In this document: positions 8,483-16,445 of the stretch, one piece after another
Layout: every line of letters starts with the position of its first letter
How positions within the stretch are numbered: position 1 is the first letter of the stretch
Source of the DNA: Sphingobium lactosutens DS20
GTDB taxonomy: Bacteria > Pseudomonadota > Alphaproteobacteria > Sphingomonadales > Sphingomonadaceae
Length of the DNA: 64,000 nt
NCBI RefSeq assembly: GCF_000445105.1
Contig: NZ_ATDP01000082.1
Coordinates: 62,001-126,000 of the forward strand
Reading direction: 5' to 3'
Program-made: the position numbers and the translations under genes
The notes under the pieces: generated by a model
Seen by the model: the letters and a program-made list of their open reading frames with translations, nothing else
The model's database searches: none
Told to the model about the DNA's origin: nothing

Positions 8483-9328
8483 ATGCGCGTGCCGATTGGG
8501 GACAGGATTGACCGGTGGCGTCGCGCCCGGCCCGCCGTGCGGGGCGTCGACTGGCTGGGCCTTTTGGAAAAGGCGTTGCTGGTCGTCCTGGCGCTGCTGC
8601 TCGTCCGGCTGATCTGGGCCGTGGTGACGCCCGTCGGCAGCTTCGGCCCATGGGAAGGACGCCAGGCGCAGCTCTTGTCCCCCCAGGCGCGCGCGCTGTT
8701 GTTCGGCAGCTTCGACCCGTTTTTCCGGGCTGAAGCGCCGCAGCAGTCGGGCGGCGTCGTTACCTCCCTGGCGCTGACAGTCTATGGCATCCGCCTGAAT
8801 GAAGGGTCGGGCCTGGGGTCGGCCATCATCGCAACCCCCGATGGCGTGCAGAACAGCTATGCCGTGGGGGACGAGATCATGCCCGGCGTGGTCCTGAAGG
8901 CCGTCGCCTTCGATCATGTCACCATTGATCGCGGCGGGGCCGAGGAACAGGCGTTTCTGGATCAGTCGACGCCGGCAGCCGACGCCGAAACTCCACCGGC
9001 GGGCGAAGGGTGGACCAGCGCCGCGCCGCCGCCGCCTGCTGCGCCCGGTGGCGGGGGCGGCGTGACCGCCGATATGCTGAGGCGCGACATTGGTTTCGCC
9101 CCCCGGATGGACAATGGCCGGGTGACGGGACTGGTGGTCGCGGCTAAGGGGCCGGGCTTCGCCGCCGCAGGCTTCCGCCCCGGCGACATCGTGACACAGG
9201 TGAACGGCCAGACGGTCGGCGACCTGCAAAGCCTTCAGAACCAGATCGCGCCCGGAGCGCGCCTGTCCCTGACTGTCGAGCGCGGCGCAGCCGTCGCGTC
9301 GGTCAACCTCATAGTGCAAGGCCAATGA
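8483..9328 (+). CDS. gspC: Type II secretion protein C
   Basis: 281 residues from the ATG at 8483; a TTG at 8471 would add four. A short cytoplasmic N-terminus is followed by one transmembrane helix (ALLVVLALLLVRLIWAVV), a periplasmic HR-like domain (about residues 60-150), a Pro/Gly-rich linker, and a C-terminal PDZ-like domain (GRVTGLVVAAKGPGFAAAGFRPGDIVTQVNGQ). GspC links the inner-membrane platform to the secretin. It is the first gene of the gsp operon and overlaps gspD by ATGA at 9325-9328. Confidence 0.93.
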   Translation: MRVPIGDRIDRWRRARPAVRGVDWLGLLEKALLVVLALLLVRLIWAVVTPVGSFGPWEGRQAQLLSPQARALLFGSFDPFFRAEAPQQSGGVVTSLALTVYGIRLNEGSGLGSAIIATPDGVQNSYAVGDEIMPGVVLKAVAFDHVTIDRGGAEEQAFLDQSTPAADAETPPAGEGWTSAAPPPPAAPGGGGGVTADMLRRDIGFAPRMDNGRVTGLVVAAKGPGFAAAGFRPGDIVTQVNGQTVGDLQSLQNQIAPGARLSLTVERGAAVASVNLIVQGQ

Positions 9329-11538
9329 CCCGCAAATTCCTTCTTTCCGCCGCCATGGCCCTCGCGCTGGTGACGCCGATCTCTTCGGTTCAGGCGCAGC
9401 AGACGCTCAATGTGCGTGACGCCGACATTCGCGCCTTCATTCAGGACGCGGCACGGGTCACGGGCCGCACCTTCATCATCGACAATAAGGTGCAAGGGAA
9501 AGTGTCGGTCGTCACCGACCGGCCGCTCAGCCGATCGGAATATTTCGAGATTTTTCTGTCGACCCTGCGCGCCAACGGGCTGGTGGCGGTGCCGGCGCCG
9601 GGCGGCGCGTATCGCATCCAGCCGGTCGATGGCGCGGCGGGCCAGCCCAGCCGCGTCGGCCGCGCGGCCAACCGCAACAGTTTCGTGACGGAGGTATTCC
9701 GCCTGCGCTCGATCGACGCGGCGAGCGCGCTGGAAACATTGCGCCCGCTCGTCAGCAAGGAAGGGTCCGTGACCGCCAATCGCGCGGGCAACAGCGTGGT
9801 CGTCGCCGACTATGCCGACAATGTCGCGCGCATCCGGCAGGTGATCGCCCGCATCGATCGGGATACGGCGGCAACGCAGATGGTGGCGCTGAAAAATGCC
9901 GGCGCGCGCGAGATCGCGACGTCGCTTCAGGCGCTGGTGACCAATGGCGGCGGGGGCGAGAATGCCGCGCCGTCGGCCGCGACCGTGGTGCCGATCGACA
10001 GCAGCAATTCCGTGGCCATCCGAGGGGATGCCGGAACGGTTGCGCGACTTGCCAATATGGCGCGCGAACTCGATCGGCAGGCGGCCAGCGGCACGGAAAT
10101 CCGGGTCTACTGGCTGGAACATGCGGACGCCGAGAAATTATTGCCGGTCTTGCAGCAATTGGTCGGCCAATCGACCAGCGAGCCGATTACGTCTTCGACG
10201 CCCGCATCGGGTGGCGGGCAAGGCACAGCACCTGCGTCGCAGGCGGCCGCTCCAGTCGCGTCGGCTTCGTCTTCATCCTCATCTGGCGGCGGGATCAACA
10301 CGCGGGGTCCGGCGATCGTCACTCGCTATGAGGGCGCGAATGCCATCATCGTTGCCGCCAACAGCGATGTGCAGCGCATGCTCGGCGAAACCATCCGTCA
10401 GATCGACACCCGCCGCGAACAGGTGCTGGTGGAGGCGATCATCGTCGAAATCAGCGATGCCGCCGCCAAGAAGCTGGGCGTTCAGTTTCTGATCGGCAGC
10501 ACAAAGACCGGCTTTGCCGCGACCAACTATAGCAATGCGTCACCCAATTTGTTGACGCTGGCCGGAGCCTATGCGGCAGACCGGCTGGGCACCACAACGA
10601 CGACCGTGGTCGCGGCGGATGGTTCGACCACGACGACGGAAACCCAGACCAACAGCGATTTGGCCAGCACCCTGCAACAGGCGGCAGTCAGTAGCCTGCA
10701 AAGCGCGACCGGGGCGATCGCCGGCCTGGGCGGCAGCATCGGCAGCAACGGCATTTTCGGTGCGATCATCAACGCGGTGAAATCCGACACCGAAAGCAAT
10801 CTGCTTTCGACTCCTTCGGTCATGACGCTGGACAACCAGAAGGCGTCGATCCTGGTCGGGCAGCAGGTGCCGGTAACGACCGGCGAGGCGCTCAGCCAGA
10901 ATTTCGACAATCAGTTCCGCACGGTGCAGCGCCAGGATGTCGGCATCAAGCTGGAGGTAAAGCCGCAGATCAATACCGGCGGCGCGATCAAGCTGTTCCT
11001 GCGGCAGGAAGTGTCGAGCGTCGCGGGGCCGGTCAGCAATGACAATAGCGACCTCATCATCAACAAGCGCGAGATCGAAACGACCGTCACCGTCGACGAT
11101 GGCGAGATATTGGCGCTGGGCGGGCTGCTCGACGACAATGAGCGCAAGACGATCGAGCGCATTCCGCTGCTGTCCGACATTCCGGGCATCGGCGAACTCT
11201 TCAAGTCCCGCAGCCGTAGCCGCACCAAGACCAACCTGATGGTCTTCATCCGCCCGACCATCCTGCGATCCAAGGAAGACGCGCAAAAGCTGACGCAGCA
11301 GCGCTACGGCTATATTCGCGGCATGCAGTTGCAGCGCGATCCGGACTCCGAGCCGACAATCGACGAGTTGGTGCGCGACTATATGGGTGCGGCGCCGCCG
11401 ATTGCGCCGCCGCAGCCAGGCGACATGGTGGTGCGACCGCAGGCGGGCGCGCAGCCCGACGTCATCGAGCCGACCGTCCGCCAGTCCAGCGGCGTGGTGC
11501 GCCCGGTTGAAATCCCCGCGAGCGGAGAGCAGCGATGA
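9325..11538 (+). CDS. gspD: Type II secretion outer-membrane secretin
   Basis: 737 residues with a signal peptide ending near SVQA. The order is N0 (TLNVRDADIRAFIQDAARVTGRTFIID), N1-N3 repeats (FVTEVFRLRSIDAASALETLRPLV and similar), a Ser/Gly-rich low-complexity insert near 285-325, then the secretin domain. That domain includes VLVEAIIVEISDAAAKKLGV, VGQQVPVTTGE and the closing GGLLDDNERKTIERIPLLSDIPGIGELF. It forms the multimeric outer-membrane pore. The C-terminal tail is Pro-rich. It overlaps gspE by 4 bp. Confidence 0.96.
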   Translation: MTRKFLLSAAMALALVTPISSVQAQQTLNVRDADIRAFIQDAARVTGRTFIIDNKVQGKVSVVTDRPLSRSEYFEIFLSTLRANGLVAVPAPGGAYRIQPVDGAAGQPSRVGRAANRNSFVTEVFRLRSIDAASALETLRPLVSKEGSVTANRAGNSVVVADYADNVARIRQVIARIDRDTAATQMVALKNAGAREIATSLQALVTNGGGGENAAPSAATVVPIDSSNSVAIRGDAGTVARLANMARELDRQAASGTEIRVYWLEHADAEKLLPVLQQLVGQSTSEPITSSTPASGGGQGTAPASQAAAPVASASSSSSSGGGINTRGPAIVTRYEGANAIIVAANSDVQRMLGETIRQIDTRREQVLVEAIIVEISDAAAKKLGVQFLIGSTKTGFAATNYSNASPNLLTLAGAYAADRLGTTTTTVVAADGSTTTTETQTNSDLASTLQQAAVSSLQSATGAIAGLGGSIGSNGIFGAIINAVKSDTESNLLSTPSVMTLDNQKASILVGQQVPVTTGEALSQNFDNQFRTVQRQDVGIKLEVKPQINTGGAIKLFLRQEVSSVAGPVSNDNSDLIINKREIETTVTVDDGEILALGGLLDDNERKTIERIPLLSDIPGIGELFKSRSRSRTKTNLMVFIRPTILRSKEDAQKLTQQRYGYIRGMQLQRDPDSEPTIDELVRDYMGAAPPIAPPQPGDMVVRPQAGAQPDVIEPTVRQSSGVVRPVEIPASGEQR

Positions 11539-13073
11539 GCGACTTAGCAAGGGAGGAAGCCGCGCCCCCGCCGCCATCGCGACCGATCGACATTCCCTAC
11601 GTCTTTGCCCGGAAGCATGGCGTTGTTCTTTTGCCGCAGGATGGCGACCGGATCATGATTGCCGTGAGGGCGGGCAGCGACCCGCGCGTGCTGCTGGAGG
11701 TGCGCCGTCATCTGGCGCGCAGTTTCGACGTGCGCTTCGTCGAACCGGCCGAGTTCGACCGGCATCTGTCCAACCATTATGCAATGGAGGGCAGCGCCGC
11801 GGCGATGGCCGGATCGCTCGAGGTAGGCGCGGATGAGCTGGACATATTGGCGGCCGACATTCCCACCGCCGACGATTTGCTCGACAGCGCCGATGACGCG
11901 CCGGCGATCCGGCTGATCAACGGCATCATCGCCGAAGCCGCGCGGCAGGGCGTGTCGGACATCCATATCGAACCCTATGAAACGGGCCTGATCGTGCGTA
12001 TGCGCGTCGATGGCGTGCTGCGCGAAACGCTGCGCATGCCGCCGCACGTCGCGCCGGTCGTGGTCAGCCGCATCAAGGTGATGGCGCGGCTGGATATCGC
12101 CGAGCGGCGCGTGCCGCAGGACGGGCGCATCGGCCTGACGCTGGGCGGCAAGCTGCTGGACGTGCGCGTGTCCACATTGCCAAGCCGTGCGGGCGAGCGG
12201 GTGGTGCTGCGTATTCTCGACAAGGAGAATGCGGGCATGAATCTGGACCTGCTGGGCATGACGGGCGCGCCCGATCGTATCTTCCGTGAAGGGCTTTCCG
12301 AACCCAATGGCATCATCCTCGTCACCGGGCCGACCGGGTCAGGCAAGACGACCACGCTTTATGCCGGTTTGCGGCAGCTCAACGATGGCAGCCGCAATAT
12401 CCTGACCGTCGAAGACCCGGTCGAATATGCGATCGAGGGCGTCGGCCAGACGCAGGTCAATGCCAAGGTTGGCCTTACCTTTGCGGCGGGTTTGCGCGCG
12501 ATCCTGCGCCAGGACCCCGATGTCGTCATGGTCGGCGAAATCCGCGACCGCGAGACAGCCGAGATCGCGGTGCAGGCGTCGCTGACCGGGCATCTGGTGC
12601 TGTCGACCGTCCACACCAATGATGCCGTGGGCGCGATCACCCGGATGCGTGACATGCGGGTCGAACCTTTCCTGCTCGCTTCTACCCTGCGCGCCGTCAT
12701 CGCCCAAAGGCTCGTGCGCCGTCTTTGCCAGCATTGCCGCGAGCCGGTGCAGGCGGACAAGTCAGCGAGCGCGCTGCTGGGTTTCGACCCCGGCACCATC
12801 ATCTACAAGGCGCGCGGGTGCGAGGAGTGCGGGGGTTCGGGCTATAAGGGCCGCATCGGCGTGTTCGAGGCGATTCGCGTGGACGACACGATCCGTCGCC
12901 TGATCAACGATGGCGGGGACGAGTCGCTGATTGCGCGCCATGCTTTCCTCAATGCGCCCAATCTGGGGTCGGCGGCGCGCGCCCTGGTGCGCGACGGACA
13001 GACGACGGCCGAAGAAGCGATCCGCGTGTCGCGCCGCGACGCGACCGAGGTGGAAACGATCGCCGATGGCTGA
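11535..13073 (+). CDS. gspE: Type II secretion ATPase E
   Basis: 512 residues. An N1E/N2E region is followed by the AAA+ secretion ATPase core: Walker A GPTGSGKTTT near residues 264-273, an Asp box, Walker B VVMVGEIRDRETAEIA, and a His box (LVLSTVHTND). A four-cysteine zinc module (CQHC...CEEC, about 397-431) is characteristic of GspE/PilB. It powers pseudopilus assembly at the inner membrane. Its end overlaps the gspF start by 8 bp. Confidence 0.96.
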   Translation: MSDLAREEAAPPPPSRPIDIPYVFARKHGVVLLPQDGDRIMIAVRAGSDPRVLLEVRRHLARSFDVRFVEPAEFDRHLSNHYAMEGSAAAMAGSLEVGADELDILAADIPTADDLLDSADDAPAIRLINGIIAEAARQGVSDIHIEPYETGLIVRMRVDGVLRETLRMPPHVAPVVVSRIKVMARLDIAERRVPQDGRIGLTLGGKLLDVRVSTLPSRAGERVVLRILDKENAGMNLDLLGMTGAPDRIFREGLSEPNGIILVTGPTGSGKTTTLYAGLRQLNDGSRNILTVEDPVEYAIEGVGQTQVNAKVGLTFAAGLRAILRQDPDVVMVGEIRDRETAEIAVQASLTGHLVLSTVHTNDAVGAITRMRDMRVEPFLLASTLRAVIAQRLVRRLCQHCREPVQADKSASALLGFDPGTIIYKARGCEECGGSGYKGRIGVFEAIRVDDTIRRLINDGGDESLIARHAFLNAPNLGSAARALVRDGQTTAEEAIRVSRRDATEVETIADG

Positions 13074-14283
13074 TTTCGACTATGTGGCGATCGACCCGGC
13101 GGGGCGCGAGCGGTCGGGCAAGGTCAAGGCCGATACGGTCGATGACGCCCGTGCCCGGCTGGACGCGCGCAAGCTGTTCATCGTGCGGCTGGAACCCGGA
13201 ACGGCGACGAAAGCGCGGGAACGGGCGGGGCTGTCGCTGCGCGCGCCACGGCTCAGCGCCAAGGAATTGACGCTGTTCACCCGCCAGCTTTCAACGCTGA
13301 TTCAGGTCAGTCCACTGGAGGAATCGCTGCGGACCATCGGTCGCCAGAGCGAGCAGGACCATGTCCGCGCCATCGTGGGCACGGTGCATGGCGGGGTGCT
13401 GGAAGGGCGGCGGCTGGCCGATGCGCTGGGCGCGGAGCCGCGCAGTTTTCCGCCGCTTTATCGCGCCATGATCTCCGCAGGCGAAAGCTCGGGCAGTCTG
13501 CCGACCATCATGGAGCGACTGTCGGACCTGATGGAGCGGCAGGCGCTGATGCGCTCGAAAGTGCTGACCGCCATCGCTTACCCCTCGGTCCTAGCGACAT
13601 TCGCCGTCTGCGTCGTCGCCGCGCTCATGATCTTCGTCGTGCCCAAGGTTGTGGAGCAATTCGACACGGTGGGACAGGAATTGCCGCTGCTGACCCGCAT
13701 GGTCATGGGCCTGTCCGCGTTCCTGGCGGCATATTGGTGGTTGTTGCTGCTGTTGCTGGGCATCTCGGCTTTTGCGTTCTGGCGCGCGTTGAAGGTCGAC
13801 GGTTTTCGCTACCGGTTTGACGCTACATTGCTGGGCCTCCCGCTGCTCGGCCGGCTGATCCGCGACTTGCATGCGGCGCGAATGGCGCGGACGCTGTCGA
13901 CCATGGTGGCGAGCCGCCTGCCGCTGATGGAGGGATTGTCGCTGACCGCGAATACCGTCCACAATCGCGTGCTGCGCCGCGCATCCGACGATATTGTCGA
14001 AGCGATCCGGGGTGGTGGCAGCCTGTCGGCGGCACTGCGCCGCGCCGGCGTATTTCCGCCGCTGCTCGTCTATCTGGCGGCCAGCGGCGAGAGCGCGGGG
14101 CGGCTCGACACGATGCTAGAACGCGCCGCCGACTATCTGGAGCGCGAATTTGATAGCTTCACCTCTGCTGCCCTGGCCATGCTGGAGCCGGTGATCATCA
14201 TAGCGATGGGCGGCATCGTCGCCGTCATCATTTTGTCCATCCTGCTGCCGATCCTGCAGCTGCAAAGCCTGACCGGGGCTTGA
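13066..14283 (+). CDS. gspF: Type II secretion inner-membrane platform protein F
   Basis: 405 residues from the ATG at 13066, inside the end of gspE. It has two T2SSF domains: LSAKELTLFTRQLSTLIQVSPLEESL near 65-85, and LHAARMARTLSTMVASRLPLMEGL in the second half. There are three hydrophobic segments (~residues 170-195, 220-240 and a C-terminal helix). It anchors the GspE motor in the membrane platform. Confidence 0.95.
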   Translation: MADFDYVAIDPAGRERSGKVKADTVDDARARLDARKLFIVRLEPGTATKARERAGLSLRAPRLSAKELTLFTRQLSTLIQVSPLEESLRTIGRQSEQDHVRAIVGTVHGGVLEGRRLADALGAEPRSFPPLYRAMISAGESSGSLPTIMERLSDLMERQALMRSKVLTAIAYPSVLATFAVCVVAALMIFVVPKVVEQFDTVGQELPLLTRMVMGLSAFLAAYWWLLLLLLGISAFAFWRALKVDGFRYRFDATLLGLPLLGRLIRDLHAARMARTLSTMVASRLPLMEGLSLTANTVHNRVLRRASDDIVEAIRGGGSLSAALRRAGVFPPLLVYLAASGESAGRLDTMLERAADYLEREFDSFTSAALAMLEPVIIIAMGGIVAVIILSILLPILQLQSLTGA

Positions 14284-14293
14284 AGGAGTGAAT

Positions 14294-14779
14294 ATGCTGA
14301 ATTTGAACAAAATCCGGGTCGCGCTGGCCGAGAGGCGATCGCAGATTGCCGCCCGCCGTCCGGTGGAAAACGGTTTCACGCTGGTCGAATTGATGGTCGT
14401 CATCGTCATCATCGGACTGCTGGCAACCATCGTGGCGATCAACGTCATTCCCGCCACCGATACGGCGCGCATCGAGAAGGCCAAGGCCGACATTGCGACG
14501 ATCGAACAGGCGCTGGAGCAGTATCGGCTCGACAATCTGACCTATCCGTCGGCATCGGATGGACTTCAGGCGCTCATCAATCCGCCGGCTTCTCTGGCGC
14601 AGCCGCAGCGCTATCGTCGCGGCGGCTATATCAAGAAGCTGCCCGATGATCCGTGGGGTCGCGCCTATGTCTACACCGTTCCGGGTCGCCGGGGCGCGTT
14701 CGACATCAGTTCGCTGGGCGCCGACGGCCAGCCGGGCGGGGAACAGGAAAATGCGGACATCTATTCCAGCGAACTGTGA
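14294..14779 (+). CDS. gspG: Major pseudopilin G
   Basis: 161 residues from the ATG at 14294. AAGGAG at 14283-14288 with 5-nt spacing fixes this start over the GTG at 14288. The leader ends in ...RRPVENG, followed by FTLVELMVVIVIIGLLATIV: the prepilin-peptidase site, Glu+5 and the hydrophobic helix. The Gly-rich C-terminus (DPWGRAYVYTVPGRRGAFDISSLGADGQPGG) carries the GspG calcium-loop pattern. It forms the body of the pseudopilus. A strong hairpin sits just after its stop codon. Confidence 0.96.
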   Translation: MLNLNKIRVALAERRSQIAARRPVENGFTLVELMVVIVIIGLLATIVAINVIPATDTARIEKAKADIATIEQALEQYRLDNLTYPSASDGLQALINPPASLAQPQRYRRGGYIKKLPDDPWGRAYVYTVPGRRGAFDISSLGADGQPGGEQENADIYSSEL

Positions 14780-15290
14780 CGGGACATGCCGGGCGGAACG
14801 CGCTCCAAAGGCGCGTTCCGCCCAACAGGGCTTCACGTCATGTGAGCGTTCCGCCCAACAGGGCTTCACGCTGTTGGAACTGATGGTCGTGCTGACGATC
14901 ATCGGCTTCATTTCAGCGGCCGTCGTACTGGCCATCCCCGATCCGCGCGGCCGCGTGGTCGAGGATGCCGATCGCTTTGCCGCGCGCGTCGCCGCCGCGC
15001 GCGACGAAGCGGTCGTGACCGCGCGTCCCATGGGCCTGTGGGTGTCCGCATCCGGCTATGGCTTCCAGCGTCGCGATGACGGCCAATGGACGCCGCTGGA
15101 GCAAAAGCCCTTCGTCACGACCGACTGGAAGCCGGGCACGCGCGCACAGGTCGGACGGGACGGTCGCTTGCAGATCGGCTTCGACGGCACCGGCCTGCCC
15201 ACCGACGCCATGACTGTGACCCTGGCGCGCGAAGGCGAGCGCGTATCCGTCCGCATCGACATGGCGGGCAAGGTGATGGTCGATGGCTGA
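14751..15290 (+). CDS. gspH: Minor pseudopilin H with duplicated leader
   Basis: 179 residues if started at the ATG at 14751, which lies inside the end of gspG; no other start codon is in frame before the hydrophobic helix, so the start is uncertain. The functional site is RSAQQG-FTLLELMVVLTIIGF. Exactly 11 residues earlier an extra copy, RSAQQG-FTSCE, repeats Gly-1, Phe+1, Thr+2 and Glu+5 without a helix. The rest is a GspH-like beta domain (DEAVVTARPMGLWVSASGYGFQRRDDGQW). The protein belongs to the pseudopilus tip. Its end overlaps gspI. Confidence 0.85.
   Translation: MRTSIPANCDGTCRAERAPKARSAQQGFTSCERSAQQGFTLLELMVVLTIIGFISAAVVLAIPDPRGRVVEDADRFAARVAAARDEAVVTARPMGLWVSASGYGFQRRDDGQWTPLEQKPFVTTDWKPGTRAQVGRDGRLQIGFDGTGLPTDAMTVTLAREGERVSVRIDMAGKVMVDG
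14791..14823 (+). promoter_or_regulatory. 13-bp perfect inverted repeat just after gspG
   Basis: GGGCGGAACGCGC (14791-14803) and its exact complement (14811-14823) flank a 7-nt loop. The hairpin starts 12 bp after the gspG stop, inside the 5' end of the proposed gspH frame. There is no T tract. It could be an mRNA-stabilising or processing element that favours gspG, the most abundant pseudopilin. Its right arm contains the start of the first gspH leader repeat (14813). Confidence 0.6.
14813..14878 (+). repeat. Two 33-bp direct repeats in the gspH leader
   Basis: Units start at 14813 and 14846. The first 25 bases (GCGTTCCGCC...GGCTTCACG) are identical. Each encodes RSAQQGFT plus three residues and stays in frame (11 codons). 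The unit is closely related to the repeats in gspJ at 15680-15844. Confidence 0.9.
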
Positions 15291-15657
15291 GCGCGCGCGG
15301 CAAGGCGAAGGGGGCTTCACCCTGCTGGAAATGCTGGTGGCGCTGGCCGTATTCAGCTTAGCCGCCTTGGCGCTCGTGCGGTTGCAGGGCGTGACGCTAC
15401 GCACGGCGGCGGACCTCGACAGCAAGGCGATGGGCCAGATCGTTGCGCGCAACCTGATGGTGGAGGTGCAGACCGATCCCGTGCCGCCCTCGATCGGGGA
15501 ACAGGATGGCGAGGCAATCAACGGCGGGCGTCGCTGGCACTGGACCCGCGTGGTGAAACCGACAGACGATCGCCGCCTGCTTCAGGTCGACCTGACCGTC
15601 GATGGCCAGCCGGGCGCATCGCCGGTCGCGCTCAGCTTCGTGCGGGTGGTGGAATGA
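15283..15657 (+). CDS. gspI: Minor pseudopilin I
   Basis: 124 residues. A short leader (MAERARQGEGG) precedes FTLLEMLVALAVFSLAALALVR, the prepilin-peptidase site and helix, with Glu+5 present. The globular domain is small, as usual for GspI. It is part of the GspI-J-K tip complex. The start overlaps the end of gspH by 8 bp, and the stop overlaps the gspJ start. Unlike gspH and gspJ, it has a single, undivided leader. Confidence 0.94.
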   Translation: MAERARQGEGGFTLLEMLVALAVFSLAALALVRLQGVTLRTAADLDSKAMGQIVARNLMVEVQTDPVPPSIGEQDGEAINGGRRWHWTRVVKPTDDRRLLQVDLTVDGQPGASPVALSFVRVVE

Positions 15658-16445
15658 AGCGGAGCAACAGGTCTGCTCGGCATTCCGCCGAACACGGCTT
15701 CAGCCTCTCTATGCGTTCCGCCGAACACGGCTTCACGTTTTCCGAGCGTTCCGCCGAACACGGGTTCGATGTTTCTGAGCGTTCCGCCGTAAACGGCTTT
15801 ACGTTTTCTGAGCGTTCCGCCGAACACGGCTTCACGCTGATCGAACTGCTGGTCGCATTGATGATCTTTGCAATGCTGGCGAGCGCGGGCGTGCTGCTGC
15901 TGGGGAACAGCGTATCGGCACAAGCGCAGGTCAAGGCGCGGCTGGACGATATGGCCGCGGTGCAACGGGCTGGCGGCGCGCTGGCGAGTGACCTGGGCCA
16001 AGCGGTGCCGCGCATCACTCGGACGGAGGCAGGCACGCTGGCCCCGGCCTTTTGGGCGCATGACGATGGGGACGCGAAGCCGGTGCTGCAATTTGTGCGC
16101 GGCGGCTGGGACAATCTGGGCGACCTGCCACGGCCATCCTTGCAGAAGGTCGAATATTGGGTCCGGCAGGGGCGGCTGGAGCGGCGCACCTATGCGCAGC
16201 TCGATGGTGCGGCCGGCGATGATCCCGCCACCTTGCTCGACAATGTCGAGGCCGTGGTACTGCGCTTTCGCGATGCGCAGGGGCAGTGGCAGGAGGATTG
16301 GACACCAAGCCAGCCCGACCTGCTCCCAAAGGCCGTCGAGATGACGGTGACGCGCACCGGCGAGCCGCCTGTCACGATGCGCTTCCTGGTCGCGCCCGGG
16401 CCGGTCGAAAAGCTGGAAGGCGTGGAGGCGGCAGCCGATGCCTGA
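15654..16445 (+). CDS. gspJ: Minor pseudopilin J with five tandem leader motifs
   Basis: 263 residues from the ATG at 15654. The canonical pseudopilin start FTLIELLVALMIFAMLASAGVLLL follows Gly59, so the leader is about 59 residues instead of the usual 6-20. The excess comes from tandem copies of R(H)SAEHGF(T)xSE: Gly-Phe pairs occur at residues 15, 26, 37, 48 and 59, spaced exactly 11. The globular part (ARLDDMAAVQRAGGALASDLGQAVPRI and onward) matches GspJ. It is a tip pseudopilin. An internal ATG at 15711 could give a shorter product but has no visible ribosome site. Confidence 0.93.
   Translation: MKRSNRSARHSAEHGFSLSMRSAEHGFTFSERSAEHGFDVSERSAVNGFTFSERSAEHGFTLIELLVALMIFAMLASAGVLLLGNSVSAQAQVKARLDDMAAVQRAGGALASDLGQAVPRITRTEAGTLAPAFWAHDDGDAKPVLQFVRGGWDNLGDLPRPSLQKVEYWVRQGRLERRTYAQLDGAAGDDPATLLDNVEAVVLRFRDAQGQWQEDWTPSQPDLLPKAVEMTVTRTGEPPVTMRFLVAPGPVEKLEGVEAAADA
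15680..15844 (+). repeat. Five 33-bp tandem repeats in the gspJ leader
   Basis: Units start at 15680, 15713, 15746, 15779 and 15812, an exact 33-bp period (11 codons). Each shares the core TTCCGCCGAACACGG with a few substitutions; unit 4 reads GTAAACGG. The last unit runs straight into the hydrophobic helix codons. The substitutions between copies argue for some age rather than a fresh expansion. Confidence 0.95.

Noticed and set aside
15680..15844. Tandem repeats as a CRISPR array
   Set aside because: Units are contiguous without spacers, in frame, and encode a protein leader.
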